Assembly (NCBI GenBank): GCA_013816105.1
Contig: JACDEY010000066.1
Coordinates: forward strand, 1 to 6,551
DNA from: Actinomycetota bacterium
GTDB taxonomy: Bacteria; Actinomycetota; UBA4738
Direction: 5' to 3'
Length of the DNA stretch: 6,551 bases
Part shown: positions 5,674 through 6,551 of the stretch, one piece after another
Layout: every line of letters begins with the position of its first letter
Position numbering within the stretch: position 1 is the first letter of the stretch
Translations under genes and position numbers: made by a program
The notes under the pieces: generated by a model
What the model saw: only the letters and a program-made list of their open reading frames with translations
Told to the model about the DNA's origin: nothing
The model's database searches: none

Positions 5674-5836
5674 CCGATCCTCCCTCCTACGAGACAGTGG
5701 CATCCCTGCCTCGGTCATTGCTTGCCTTCCGAGGAAGGGGACGCCCGATTACCCTACAAACAGTACGATCACGCAGGTATATTGACCTAGGTCGCACAGG
5801 AAGGCAAGCCAGGGCAACAGGGAAGCAAGCCGAGCC
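5674..5836 (-). promoter_or_regulatory. bldC upstream region with palindromes, repeats and candidate -10
   Basis: This 163-nt gap is less GC-rich than its surroundings around 5745-5790. On the minus strand TAGGGT (5756-5751) is a candidate -10, giving a leader of about 70 nt before the strong ribosome binding site of bldC. The leader contains the dyad CCTTCC-TC-GGAAGG (5738-5725). Further upstream lie the perfect palindrome GACCTAGGTC (5784-5793) and copies of GGAAGGCAAGC (5720-5730 in one orientation, 5799-5809 in the other, and a one-base-shorter GGGAAGCAAGCC at 5820-5831). Their role is unknown; they could be operator sites, possibly for autoregulation. Confidence 0.4.
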
Positions 5837-6502
5837 CTAGTTCAGTAGCTCCCTGCTGCGCGCCTCCGCCCAGCGGCCGGCCACGGATTGATAGAGCTCG
5901 GCCGCCTCCTTCATGGCACCGCGGCGACCGATGGCCGAGATGGCACCCTGGACTTCCTGGCCACTGTGGTCGTTGTCGAGCTCGTCCCAGGTAAACAGGG
6001 GCGCGACCGAGGCGTAGTCGAGCTCCACCACGCACTCGCGCGAGAATGCGCCGAGCCACTGGACGAGGTCGCGGACGAGCTTCGCGACCGGGGCGAGGTC
6101 CGACCGGCGCAGGACCTGCAGCGCCCGGTCGCCCCGCCGCTTGGCCACCTTGATGTCCGTCCAGTAGTAGAGGCGGAAGCCGCCCAATCCATCCTGGACG
6201 AGGTGGCGTTCGCCTTCGTCGACGAGGACGAACCAGCGGATCGGCACGTGCCAGGGACTCTGCAACATCGACGGCACGGCGGAGGGCTCCCGGCGTTTCA
6301 AGCTGGCTAGCTCTCGCGCGGCCCGCCGGACTTCCGCCTCGGGGACGAACGCTTCCGCCACATCCTCGGGCGCGGATTCCCGGAACGACAGGATGCTCGC
6401 GAGAATCCGGATGCGGGTGCGCCACGGGCAGACGTAATACCGCCCGTCGACGAGCCGGATCTCTGCCTCGTCCCCCTCGGAGACCGCAAGCAGCCCCGTC
6501 AC
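5837..6502 (-). CDS. Hypothetical protein upstream of bldC, start uncertain
   Basis: I do not recognise the family. From GTG 6502 the protein has 221 residues, no signal peptide and no membrane segment. The N-terminal part (about 8-25) looks beta-rich (DEAEIRLVDGRYYVCPW). A charged helical stretch follows (APEDVAEAF to ASLKRRE, 44-73), then an aromatic strand region (SPWHVPIRWFVLVDEGERH and GFRLYYWTDIKVAKRR, 82-123), then a helical C-terminal half with ECVVELDYASVAPLF and a last part (EVQGAISAIGRRGAMKEAAELYQSVAGRW) resembling the ends of conserved actinobacterial hypothetical proteins. The frame stays open with no stop to the window edge, so the real start may lie outside. GTG 6502 overlaps the TGA of another open frame as GTGA, which would suit coupling to an upstream gene ending SPRMDAA. 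It lies upstream of bldC on the same strand. Confidence 0.75.
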   Translation of the reverse strand: MTGLLAVSEGDEAEIRLVDGRYYVCPWRTRIRILASILSFRESAPEDVAEAFVPEAEVRRAARELASLKRREPSAVPSMLQSPWHVPIRWFVLVDEGERHLVQDGLGGFRLYYWTDIKVAKRRGDRALQVLRRSDLAPVAKLVRDLVQWLGAFSRECVVELDYASVAPLFTWDELDNDHSGQEVQGAISAIGRRGAMKEAAELYQSVAGRWAEARSRELLN

Positions 6503-6551
6503 GCCGCGTCCATCCGAGGACTCCTCCCGGTAGACCCGGGCGGGGCTGCGC

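Overview
The window is high-GC DNA from a member of the Actinomycetota. The evidence is a near-canonical BldC regulator, a tRNA-Glu/Asp/Phe operon, TAnnnT-type -10 elements placed 6-7 nt before start codons (the leaderless layout common in this phylum), and tRNA genes with no encoded CCA. Nothing here fixes the genus. The calls rest on reading motifs by eye; no database search was possible.

Layout: (1) 1-226, + strand: the last 74 codons of a type I glutamine synthetase. A bulged inverted repeat follows directly after its stop, together with a doubtful small lipoprotein ORF on the opposite strand. (2) 476-2215, +: a complete glutamine-dependent NAD+ synthetase (nadE). (3) 2224-2295, +: tRNA-Lys(TTT), 8 nt after nadE. 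(4) 2319-3588: an IS3-family insertion sequence with recognisable 19-bp terminal inverted repeats. Both orfA and orfB carry a frameshift, so the copy looks dead. (5) 5111-3606, -: a membrane-anchored calcineurin-like metallophosphoesterase, convergent with the IS. (6) 5207-5449, +: tRNA-Glu(TTC), tRNA-Asp(GTC) and tRNA-Phe(GAA) in a tight operon. (7) 5673-5476, -: bldC, convergent with the tRNA operon, preceded by a leader and promoter region rich in small repeats. (8) 6502-5837, -: a conserved-looking hypothetical protein whose frame stays open to the window edge.

Most of the window is core housekeeping and regulatory content. Glutamine synthetase makes the glutamine that NadE uses as amide donor, so their adjacency makes metabolic sense. 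The accessory part is the IS3 element lodged between tRNA-Lys and the metallophosphoesterase. I found no convincing new multi-gene system. The points most worth a second look are the successive -1 reading-frame steps through the IS3 transposase, the repeat cluster upstream of bldC, the shared TAGG(G/C)T leaderless-type starts, and the predicted extracytoplasmic catalytic domain of the phosphoesterase.
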